NCBI GenBank assembly: GCA_025449805.1
Contig: JANWIR010000090.1
Coordinates: forward strand, 1-36,282
From: Acidimicrobiales bacterium
GTDB taxonomy: Bacteria > Actinomycetota > Acidimicrobiia > Acidimicrobiales > RAAP-2
Length of the DNA: 36,282 bases
Reading direction: 5' to 3'
Positions 29,275 through 36,282 of the stretch are shown here, one piece after another. Position 1 is the first letter of the stretch. Every line of letters starts with the position of its first letter. The notes under the pieces are model-generated. The model was not told the origin of the DNA. It did no database searches and saw only the letters and a list, made by a program, of their open reading frames with translations. The position numbers and the translations under genes are program-made.

Positions 29275-31101
29275 TTAGAAGTAGTAGTACTCCGGCATGA
29301 AGTTGCCAAGGGGGTTCGGTGTGAAGCCAATGGAACTCTTCAAGACTTTCTTCACCTCGATGATTGATGTGGGGTTCGGCTGATAGAGGACGGGCAACTG
29401 TTGCGCGGCGTAGTTGGCGTACTTGGTCAGTTTGGCGTTTCCAAAAGTCGTCTCGTTAATGAGCGCGTTCATTTTGGCGTCACTGTAGCCACCGGGATTG
29501 AATCCTCCCTTGGTGCTGAACAGCGTTTCGCCCGAAGGATAGAAGTCGGGCGCGTAGATCCATCCGGCACCCCACGAGCAGATTTCGTAGTGCTGCGTCT
29601 TGCTCGTACAGTCCGCGATGACTTGGTTAAACGTGCCGGTGGTGTGTGAAAAGCGAATGCCGATGCTCGCCCAGTCGGCAATCTCCGTGGTAAAGGTGGT
29701 GTCCAGCGACGGCGACCCACTGGCCCACGCGATGGAGAGGTTTAAGGTGTAGCCCTTGGTGATTCCTGCTCCACATTGCGTCGAGCCAGATCCAGGGTTC
29801 TCGCACGTCTGAACACCGTTTTGCATCTGCCAGCCGTGTGCGCGCAGGAGTTCTTTCGCCTTTTTCAGATTGAAGGGGTAGGGATTTGCAACTGGTCCGC
29901 TGATCGAGGCAGGCGCGTTGGGTGGTATTGGGCTCACCGTCGGTACACCGTAACCCTTGTCGACCTTCTTAATGATGCCCAACTGATTAACGGCAAGCTG
30001 CAGCGCCTGGCGGATATAGAGCTGTCCGATGGCGGCCGCTTTAGGGTCTGCGGCGCTGAAGTTGAACGGGCCATAGTTAAAGCTCCAGGGCGTGCCTGAG
30101 TGGATGTCGTAGAAACCCGCAATTGGCGACCAGTTGGCGCCGACGGCACCCGGTGACGGGGCATCCGAGGTCAGGACCGACGGATCGAGGTAACCCAGGT
30201 CGAGCGTGTGGGCCGACAGTTGCAACTGCTCAGCCGCCGCCGTCGTGAACGCAACTTCCTTCACCTTTGCCACTTGCGGCTTCGGAAAGCCCGAATAGTG
30301 CGGGTTCGGTACGAACGTCACGTTGCCCAAATTGTCAATGGACGCCAATTTCCACGGGCCGTCGGTACCGCTCTCCCACAGATGGTCCGTGAAGAGCGCG
30401 GTTGACGATGACTGCGTGTCGAGATACGCAACGACCTTGACGCACGCAGCGTCAGTTGATGCGCTTCCGTAGGTGCCCGACGCGCACGTTGACGCCGTGG
30501 TCGCGGACGAACGGTCCCAACTATTGGGAAACGGCGTGATCTCTGAGAGATAGTTGTAGAGGAGCCAGTTTGGATTAACGGCACTGGTGAACTCAATGGT
30601 CACGGTATTGCCGTGACCCGTGGCTGACTGAACCTGATCGGGAATCCCGAGACCCGGGTTATAACCGGCGTACCCCGTGGGGTCGGCTTTGTACATGTTG
30701 AGAAAGAACATGACCGACTGCGCATTAACCGTCTGACCGTCGGCGAACTTCCACCCTTTGAGATGAATCGTGACTTTGGTGTTGCCGTTCGAAAACGTTG
30801 GGAGCGAAGCGAGTGACAGCGACGGCACGACCGCGACTGAACCTCCGAGACCAAACCAGTAGAGAGGTCGATACATCTCTTGTTGAAACTGATTGATGTT
30901 GTCCACTGAGAAGTACTGTCCAGACATAAAGGGGAAGATGTAGTTAGGGTTTGCGCCAGGACCCTCCGCATAGGTGATGACCTTGGCGTTCGTCGACGAC
31001 TTCGAGGGGCCGCCCGAACTCACGACGACCAGACTGACAATCACGGCCGCCGCCACACCCAACAGGGCGAGCACACTCCAGGTCTTGCGGGTTGATTTCA
31101 T
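29275..31101 (-). CDS. Extracellular solute-binding protein family 5 (ABC peptide/nickel-type SBP)
   Basis: MKSTRKTWSVLALLGVAAAVIVSLVVVSSGG...YAEGPGANPNYIFPFMSGQYFSVDNINQFQQEMYRPLYWFG...HLKGWKFADGQTVNAQSVMFFLNMYKADP...YIRQALQLAVNQ...FNLKKAKELLRAHGW. AGGAAG RBS before ATG 31101. Confidence 0.92.
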   Translation of the reverse strand: MKSTRKTWSVLALLGVAAAVIVSLVVVSSGGPSKSSTNAKVITYAEGPGANPNYIFPFMSGQYFSVDNINQFQQEMYRPLYWFGLGGSVAVVPSLSLASLPTFSNGNTKVTIHLKGWKFADGQTVNAQSVMFFLNMYKADPTGYAGYNPGLGIPDQVQSATGHGNTVTIEFTSAVNPNWLLYNYLSEITPFPNSWDRSSATTASTCASGTYGSASTDAACVKVVAYLDTQSSSTALFTDHLWESGTDGPWKLASIDNLGNVTFVPNPHYSGFPKPQVAKVKEVAFTTAAAEQLQLSAHTLDLGYLDPSVLTSDAPSPGAVGANWSPIAGFYDIHSGTPWSFNYGPFNFSAADPKAAAIGQLYIRQALQLAVNQLGIIKKVDKGYGVPTVSPIPPNAPASISGPVANPYPFNLKKAKELLRAHGWQMQNGVQTCENPGSGSTQCGAGITKGYTLNLSIAWASGSPSLDTTFTTEIADWASIGIRFSHTTGTFNQVIADCTSKTQHYEICSWGAGWIYAPDFYPSGETLFSTKGGFNPGGYSDAKMNALINETTFGNAKLTKYANYAAQQLPVLYQPNPTSIIEVKKVLKSSIGFTPNPLGNFMPEYYYF

Positions 31102-31460
31102 TTCACTTCCTCCACTCACGTGTCGCGGCGCGCCAAAGCCGAACGTTCTTGTCACCTCAACGCTACGGAGAGGAATTTCGAAACAGCTTGTAATTGCCTT
31201 ACAGTCGTCTGTGTCTTGTGTTGTGAACTGCGTTTCGCGTTCGATTTTCTGATTACCCATGCACAATGAGTACGTTGCGGATGTCGTTAGGAACGTTGTG
31301 TGTCGACCTCGATCTCGTCCCAGTTCTTCGAAACATCAAGGGCGATCCAAAGCACGCACACCCAATCGCGTCGACACCGTGTAAGGGCGCCGCGCAAAGA
31401 AGGGTCCGGCGCGGTTCAAGCGCCCCACCCGCGCTTCCGCGCGTTTCCTGACGTCTACAG

Positions 31461-32684
31461 GTGCGTGATCGACGGTTAGCGTCGAGGTCCATGAGAACAC
31501 GTGACGCGGTAACGATCGTCAGTGCTCTGTTTTGCGGTTCGAAGTCAGGGTCGATTGACCCAAGACGAAACCAGCTCGCCGAGCGCCGCAACCGGGGGCA
31601 ACGCTGCTTGGCCATTGCCGTCCTGCTCGTGACTCAGGCTGGGATCATCGCCACTTCGGCGAATGGTGCGACGTCGACTGGGCTGAATCCACCTCAGCTC
31701 TATTCGGTGGGCGTGGCGCGTTGCGTCTTCGTCGATGCGTCACGAAGCGTTGCCAATTTCGCGACCAACCCGGTGTCACGCTGGCACGACACGCGCCGAC
31801 TCGTTACTGAGATTCGCTACCCCACCAATCTGGTCAACACTCCCCTCACGGAAACTGCCGGCGCTGCGCCCGCGTCAAAAATCGGTGGCTACCCGACAGT
31901 GATCTTTGCGCACGGCTACGACGTGACACCCGATCTGTACGCACCGCTACTGGACGCCTGGGTACGAGCGGGTTTCGTGGTTGTCGCGCCGTGGTTCCCG
32001 GACGAAAACCCAAACGCGGTCGCCCAACAACACGGGGTCAACACCGAAGGAGACTTAGCGAACGAACCTGCCGACCTCGCCTACGTCGCGAATTCCGTGG
32101 TAAGTGCCTCGACGGGGGTGTTGTCAAGCTGCCCGATTCTTGGAGGTCTCATCGACCCGTCACGCCTAGCGTTCGCCGGTCACTCCGACGGTGCGACGGC
32201 CGTTGGGATGTTGATGTACGACCACGGACTCGACCCCCAGGGGGTCAATTATGCGGACTTGCGAAAGGGACTCCACGTCGGCGCGGTCATGATCTACTCC
32301 GGTAGCGCCGACACTCAACAGGCCTTCGCGACGCCGGCGGCGCATCCGGCACTCTTGGTCATCCATAGCCTCGGCGATACGTGCAATCCACTCGCAAACG
32401 GCCGCCGGCTCTACGATCAGGTGCACCAAGTTGACAAATGGTTCCTCGAACTTCGCACGGCGCACCATTTGCCACCATTCGACGGCGTGGATGCGGCCGC
32501 GTTTCGTGTCGTCAGTGCTACCACTGTCGAGTTCTTGCAAGCAGCCCTGACACCACCCTCCCCCGGGCTGAATCTGACCGCCTACGCGAATCAAGATCCG
32601 TCCGTGGCACGAATGTTTCAGTCGAACCCCGGTCCGCCGATGCCGCCGACGTTGGCAACGCCGCGAAGTTGTGGTCGCGCCTAA
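31461..32684 (+). CDS. Secreted alpha/beta hydrolase (chlorophyllase/PAF-acetylhydrolase/dienelactone hydrolase-like)
   Basis: Signal-like LAIAVLLVTQAGIIATSANGATS; GYPTVIFAHGYDVTPDLYAPLLDAWVRAGFVVVAPWFPDE; nucleophile elbow LAFAGHSDGATAVG. Start ambiguous (31461 or 31491). Confidence 0.82.
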   Translation: MRDRRLASRSMRTRDAVTIVSALFCGSKSGSIDPRRNQLAERRNRGQRCLAIAVLLVTQAGIIATSANGATSTGLNPPQLYSVGVARCVFVDASRSVANFATNPVSRWHDTRRLVTEIRYPTNLVNTPLTETAGAAPASKIGGYPTVIFAHGYDVTPDLYAPLLDAWVRAGFVVVAPWFPDENPNAVAQQHGVNTEGDLANEPADLAYVANSVVSASTGVLSSCPILGGLIDPSRLAFAGHSDGATAVGMLMYDHGLDPQGVNYADLRKGLHVGAVMIYSGSADTQQAFATPAAHPALLVIHSLGDTCNPLANGRRLYDQVHQVDKWFLELRTAHHLPPFDGVDAAAFRVVSATTVEFLQAALTPPSPGLNLTAYANQDPSVARMFQSNPGPPMPPTLATPRSCGRA

Positions 32685-32804
32685 CAGCCGTAATGGCTGG
32701 GTGGGTACAAGTTGAACCCTCATCACGCAACAGGTGCGGGCTTAGGCAACCCGTTCAATCGTCAGAATATTTCGCCTCGAGGGTTAGCGGACGACGCGCT
32801 CGAA

Positions 32805-32810
32805 TAGAGT
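32805..32810 (+). promoter_or_regulatory. TANNNT (-10-like) box for a leaderless transcript
   Basis: TAGAGT, 6 nt, ATG 32817. Confidence 0.5.
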
Positions 32811-32816
32811 CAGCGA

Positions 32817-33269
32817 ATGGTCAACTCGTCGAAATTACAGCGCGACGTGGTGATGTCAACCCTCGCCTTAGGCGCCATCGTCGAAACTGGATGGACGATC
32901 TTTCTCGCGGTCCGCTTACCGCGGCACTACGTCGCGAACCATTGGGATTTGGCGTGGGTTGGTCTCGACAGCGCCCAGGTCATCGTTCTCCTTCTCACTG
33001 GCTGGGCGGCGTGGCGACGACGTGCGATTCTGATCCTTTTCGCGAACGCCGCAGCCACGCTCCTGTTCGTCGACGCGTGGTTTGACGTCACCACGGCGCG
33101 CTACCGCGATCTGACAGAGAGCCTGTTGTCACTCACGATTGAGATTCCCTCCGCACTGTTCTTACTGTGGATGAGTCGGCGAACAGCGAAACGAGTTACC
33201 CGAGCGTGGCTCTCCGACAGCGACTTAGCGCTGGTGCCGACCCATCGACTGAAGATTCCTCATTCGTAG
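32817..33269 (+). CDS. Small multi-pass membrane protein, unknown function
   Basis: 150 aa with about 4 hydrophobic segments (ALGAIVETGWTIFLAV, VIVLLLTGWAAW, ILILFANAAATLLFV, EIPSALFLLWM); leaderless promoter box upstream. Confidence 0.7.
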   Translation: MVNSSKLQRDVVMSTLALGAIVETGWTIFLAVRLPRHYVANHWDLAWVGLDSAQVIVLLLTGWAAWRRRAILILFANAAATLLFVDAWFDVTTARYRDLTESLLSLTIEIPSALFLLWMSRRTAKRVTRAWLSDSDLALVPTHRLKIPHS

Positions 33270-33340
33270 TCCGTCGATCCGCAGCATTCGACTCCACTCG
33301 ACGTGATTTCGCCTCGAACGACGGCGCGAGGGTCGACGAT

Positions 33341-33491
33341 GTTGCTCGTGCAACGTGCTTGTAGCGTCCAAGTGGACGATTTCTGTGGCAACTGAAGCCC
33401 GCGCCAGTTGGTCAATGGCGAGGGCAACGGAGCTAATGACGTAGTCGAATTTGTCCTCGATGACGACTCCCGGGTAGTCGGGACTACGTCA
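33341..33491. other. Hairpin-rich intergenic region (candidate structured RNA or leader)
   Basis: gttgc-tcgt-gcaac (33341-33354); gtcca-ag-tggac (33366-33377); caactg-N10-cagttg (33389-33410); tgacgtagtc-N35-gactacgtca (33437-33491), with an alternative gtagt-cggg-actac (33474-33487). Confidence 0.4.
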
Positions 33492-33624
33492 GCCGTTTGC
33501 GGTTCTGACTCGTGCAGTGCCCGCCGAGTAGGCGTCTGCCAGACTGACCCAAGACCAGGGCGCACGACGCCACGACCCGCGACGCGACTGCCTCGTGTCA
33601 CCCCTCACTGAAGAAAGACCACCC

Positions 33625-34515
33625 ATGTTGCCTATCGCCGTTATCGCCCACAAGAAGAAAGTCTTAGGCGGAGGACTTAAGGAGCTACGCCAACGCCTAG
33701 AAGGGTACGGCTATGACAAACCGCTGTGGTTCGAAGCGTCCAGCAGTCGCGAAACTGCCAAATGTGCTCGCAAGGCCGTCGCGCAGGGCGCGACTCTTCT
33801 GCTCATCTGGGGCGGCGACGGCACGGTACAGCGCTGCGTCAACGCGGTGGTCGACGCCGACGTCGAAATCGCGATACTGCCGGCGGGCACCGCGAATCTT
33901 TTGGCGACCAATCTGGAAATTCCCCTCACGCTGAAGGGATCGCTCGACGTCGCTCTCGAAGGCACACCTCGCCGTCTGGACGTTGGTGTTATGAACGGAA
34001 AGTGTTTCACCGTTATGGCCGGCATTGGTTTCGACGCCATCATGATGCAAAAGGCCGACGGCAAACTCAAGGAGCGCTTTGGACGACTGGCGTATCTCTG
34101 GACGGGTCTCAAGGCAACGCGCGTCAACGCGCGCTACGCCGAGGTGCGTGTCGATGGAAAAGCCTGGTTTCGCGGTCGCGCAAGCTGTGTCCTCATTGGA
34201 CAGATGAATCAACTGGCAGGAGGTATCGCCGCCTTTCCTAGCGGTGAACCGGACGATGGCGTCCTCGAAGTAGGCGTGGTCACGGCGCAGAACGCTCGCC
34301 AGTGGGGGCGCGTCGCGGCACGCCTCGTCGCGGGCAACGCGCAACTGTCCCCATTTACTCAGATGACCCAGGGCCGCGACATTGAAGTAACCCTTGACAA
34401 AGCCTCACCCTACGAACTCGACGGCGGCGCTCGAAAATCCCGTCACCATCACGCCATCAGTGTTCGACCGAGTGCCGTGTCAATTAAGGTCCCCCTCTCA
34501 CCTGACCATGAGTAG
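33625..34515 (+). CDS. Diacylglycerol/sphingosine kinase-family lipid kinase
   Basis: MLPIAVIAHKKKVLGGGLKELRQRLEGYG...LLIWGGDGTVQRCVNAVVDADVEIAILPAGTANLLATNLEIP (GGDGT, GTANLLA). Confidence 0.92.
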   Translation: MLPIAVIAHKKKVLGGGLKELRQRLEGYGYDKPLWFEASSSRETAKCARKAVAQGATLLLIWGGDGTVQRCVNAVVDADVEIAILPAGTANLLATNLEIPLTLKGSLDVALEGTPRRLDVGVMNGKCFTVMAGIGFDAIMMQKADGKLKERFGRLAYLWTGLKATRVNARYAEVRVDGKAWFRGRASCVLIGQMNQLAGGIAAFPSGEPDDGVLEVGVVTAQNARQWGRVAARLVAGNAQLSPFTQMTQGRDIEVTLDKASPYELDGGARKSRHHHAISVRPSAVSIKVPLSPDHE

Positions 34516-35410
34516 CGCCTCCTTTGTGGCCGAGACGCGCCACCTCACTGGTGACGACGCCGTCGCGGCCCTTCGGCGAATGGGTCTGCGCACGCTCCTG
34601 CACGATTCCTTTCGACGACTTCGTCTCGCCGATGGCTTCAGCCACGCTCGCTCGCTCGCTTACTTAACATCACTAGTGGTCATCCAAGCCCTGATCGGGT
34701 TAGTAGGGATAGCGAGCGTGCTGCACAAGGGCGGACTCAACCGCGTCATTGCCGAGACCATCCACCGCGCTGTGCCCGGACCCGCTGGTCACGTACTCAC
34801 GACGGCCGTCACCCAAGCCAAGATCAATGGAGCCGAGCACCACTATCTCGCAATTTTGATTGGCGTGGTCGGCTCGCTGACCACCGCAACGACCGCGATG
34901 GGGCAGCTGGAGCGCGGCGTAAATCGGCTCTACGGGCTCGAGCGTGATCGACCGACGCGGGCAAAATACACGCGTGCGCTGTACTGTGCGTTCAGTGCGG
35001 GGTCTCTAACGATCATCGCGTTTGCCTGTCTCGCGCTGGGCAACAGTCTTTCATTGTTCACTCACTCACGCGCCGTCGACGCCGCATGGTCCGCGATTCG
35101 CTGGCCCCTCGGCGTCGTGCTCTTTGCGCTGGCGGTGACGGTCTTGTTCCGCTGGACCCCGAATCGGCGTCAGCCGCACCTGTCGTGGCTCGCCTTTGGT
35201 GCCGCGACTGCGGTGATCTTGTGGGTGTTGTCGACCGCAGCGCTGGGGCTTTTTCTCGGCGAGAGCTCATCTTTTGGCGCGACCTACGGTCCGCTGGCCG
35301 GCGTCGTGGCCCTCTTACTTTGGAGTCTCTTTTCGAGCGTGTCGCTGCTCTTTGGCGCCGCCGTCGCCGCCGAACTCGAAGACAGTCGCCGAGACCTCCG
35401 GTCGGGTTGA
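34508..35410 (+). CDS. YihY/virulence factor BrkB family membrane protein
   Basis: FSHARSLAYLTSLVVIQALIGLVGIASVLH...TTATTAMGQLERGVNRLYGLERDRPTRAKYTRALYCAFSAGSLTIIAFACLALG...PNRRQPHLSWLAFGAATAVILWVLSTAALGLFLGESSSFGATYGPLAGVVALLLWSLFSSVSLLFGAAVAAELE. Confidence 0.9.
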   Translation: MSSASFVAETRHLTGDDAVAALRRMGLRTLLHDSFRRLRLADGFSHARSLAYLTSLVVIQALIGLVGIASVLHKGGLNRVIAETIHRAVPGPAGHVLTTAVTQAKINGAEHHYLAILIGVVGSLTTATTAMGQLERGVNRLYGLERDRPTRAKYTRALYCAFSAGSLTIIAFACLALGNSLSLFTHSRAVDAAWSAIRWPLGVVLFALAVTVLFRWTPNRRQPHLSWLAFGAATAVILWVLSTAALGLFLGESSSFGATYGPLAGVVALLLWSLFSSVSLLFGAAVAAELEDSRRDLRSG

Positions 35411-35628
35411 ATCTGGGACGGTCAGCGGTACGTGCGTGCGGGCACGAAAAGCTCACGTAACGCCTTTTAAATTCATAGCGAACGCCAACGTGCCGTCACG
35501 AACGATCAATTCGCTTTCAACGAACCGTGGTGCTTGCAGTGCAGCCCAGGACCAATTCAGTGGTATGAACCACCGGCAAGAACGAGGTACCTGACACCGT
35601 CAAAAAGTTGCAATTCACTCAAGCGTTG

Positions 35629-35645
35629 GTGTCGGAGACCCGACG
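35629..35645. repeat. 17-bp direct repeat, copy 1
   Basis: gtgtcggagacccgacg, identical to 36266-36282; contains the small inverted repeat GTCGG-agac-CCGAC. Confidence 0.75.
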
Positions 35646-35721
35646 CCCCAGATCGGGTACCGGGCACAGGCGCCTTCTCAAAATCGTCAATCAGACGTGA
35701 TTCGTCGAACTTCAAATTTGG

Positions 35722-35979
35722 CTATTGATAAACATCGCGTCGATGGCCGATAGTGACGACCACGATGAGGAGTACGCCATCATCGATGGTGTAAATGATT
35801 CGGTAATCACCTACCCTCAGCCGGTAGCCAGGCCGTCCTCGAAGGGGCCGAGACGCTGGCGGACGTGGGTCTTGCGCAAGTAGCGCAATGGCGCCTTGGA
35901 TACGAGGTTGCGTGGAACGATCAATCTTTCGAATTTCGCGCAGGGCCGCGGGCCGGAACTCAATTCGATAGTCGTTCAC
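35722..35979 (-). CDS. RelE/ParE-superfamily toxin
   Basis: MNDYRIEFRPAALREIRKIDRSTQPRIQGAIALLAQDPRPPASRPLRGRPGYRLRVGDYRIIYTIDDGVLLIVVVTIGHRRDVYQ. Confidence 0.94.
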   Translation of the reverse strand: MNDYRIEFRPAALREIRKIDRSTQPRIQGAIALLAQDPRPPASRPLRGRPGYRLRVGDYRIIYTIDDGVLLIVVVTIGHRRDVYQ

Positions 35980-36224
35980 GACCAGCCGAGATCGATCTTC
36001 AGCTGTTCCCAGGGGATGTTGGCCCCCTCTTCGGCGAACGAGGCGTCGTACGCGGCGACGTCTTGCGACTCTTCAAACGCTTCGAGCATTTCGTCGTAGT
36101 GTCCGGGACTCACCACTACAGCAGCTCGGCGTCCGTAGTGCTCCAAGACGACCGGCTCTGACTTCGACATCTCCACGACCTCGGAGAGTTTTTCACGTGC
36201 CTTGCTGACCGAGATTTTGCTCAT
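35976..36224 (-). CDS. Phd/YefM-family antitoxin
   Basis: MSKISVSKAREKLSEVVEMSKSEPVVLEHYGRRAAVVVSPGHYDEMLEAFEESQDVAAYD. 4-bp overlap with toxin. Start at the ATG 6 nt after TACAAT. Confidence 0.92.
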   Translation of the reverse strand: MSKISVSKAREKLSEVVEMSKSEPVVLEHYGRRAAVVVSPGHYDEMLEAFEESQDVAAYDASFAEEGANIPWEQLKIDLGWS

Positions 36225-36230
36225 ACGCAG

Positions 36231-36263
36231 ATTGTACAACATCTGTCTCTGTTTTGTACAAAA
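36231..36263 (-). promoter_or_regulatory. Toxin-antitoxin promoter with two palindromic operators
   Basis: TTGTACAA palindromes at 36232-36239 and 36254-36261 (second extends to TTTTGTACAAAA, 36252-36263), centres 22 bp apart. The first overlaps the -10-like TACAAT (36236-36231). Confidence 0.7.
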
Positions 36264-36265
36264 TC

Positions 36266-36282
36266 GTGTCGGAGACCCGACG
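36266..36282. repeat. 17-bp direct repeat, copy 2 (runs to window end)
   Basis: gtgtcggagacccgacg identical to 35629-35645; true extent may be longer. Confidence 0.75.

Noticed and set aside
35534-35728. 64-aa plus-strand ORF through the intergenic gap and repeat copy 1
   Set aside because: No domain, unusual composition, runs into the toxin 3' end; likely chance.
35865-36161. 98-aa plus-strand ORF opposite the toxin-antitoxin genes
   Set aside because: Antisense to two well-recognised TA genes.

Overview
A gene-dense, high-GC window with mostly housekeeping content. Gene content and order look actinobacterial (pyrG-recN-nadK next to xerD-scpA-scpB-rluB-cmk, widespread GTG starts, leaderless promoters). 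In order: acs (partial), a SatP-type acetate transporter, trpCFBA divergent from trpD, gamma-carbonic anhydrase, a 59-aa zinc-ribbon/TM protein missing from the ORF track, der, a DUF512 radical-SAM protein, ispH, an HD protein plus a GT2 glycosyltransferase, an operon scpA-scpB-rluB-aroH-tyrA-aroA-cmk-plsC, trpS, an M50 protease, xerD, NUDIX, pyrG, recN, nadK. From about 25.5 kb the content is more accessory: DUF3048, a channel-like membrane protein, DUF1905, a zinc-ribbon protein, an MBL hydrolase, an orphan family-5 solute-binding protein, a secreted alpha/beta hydrolase, a lipid kinase with a YihY/BrkB protein, and a RelE/Phd-type toxin-antitoxin module at the right edge. I found no clear novel defence or mobile system, no CRISPR array, and no rRNA or tRNA I could support. 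The strongest observations are: (i) a repeated leaderless promoter layout, TANNNT exactly 6 nt upstream of the start codon, at nine genes including both sides of three divergent pairs; (ii) three convergent gene pairs with no intergenic space; (iii) a hairpin-rich intergenic region at 33341-33491 with mutually exclusive pairings; (iv) a toxin-antitoxin module with palindromic operators over its promoter, bracketed by a 17-bp repeat; and (v) a PhnZ-like HD protein next to a glycosyltransferase.
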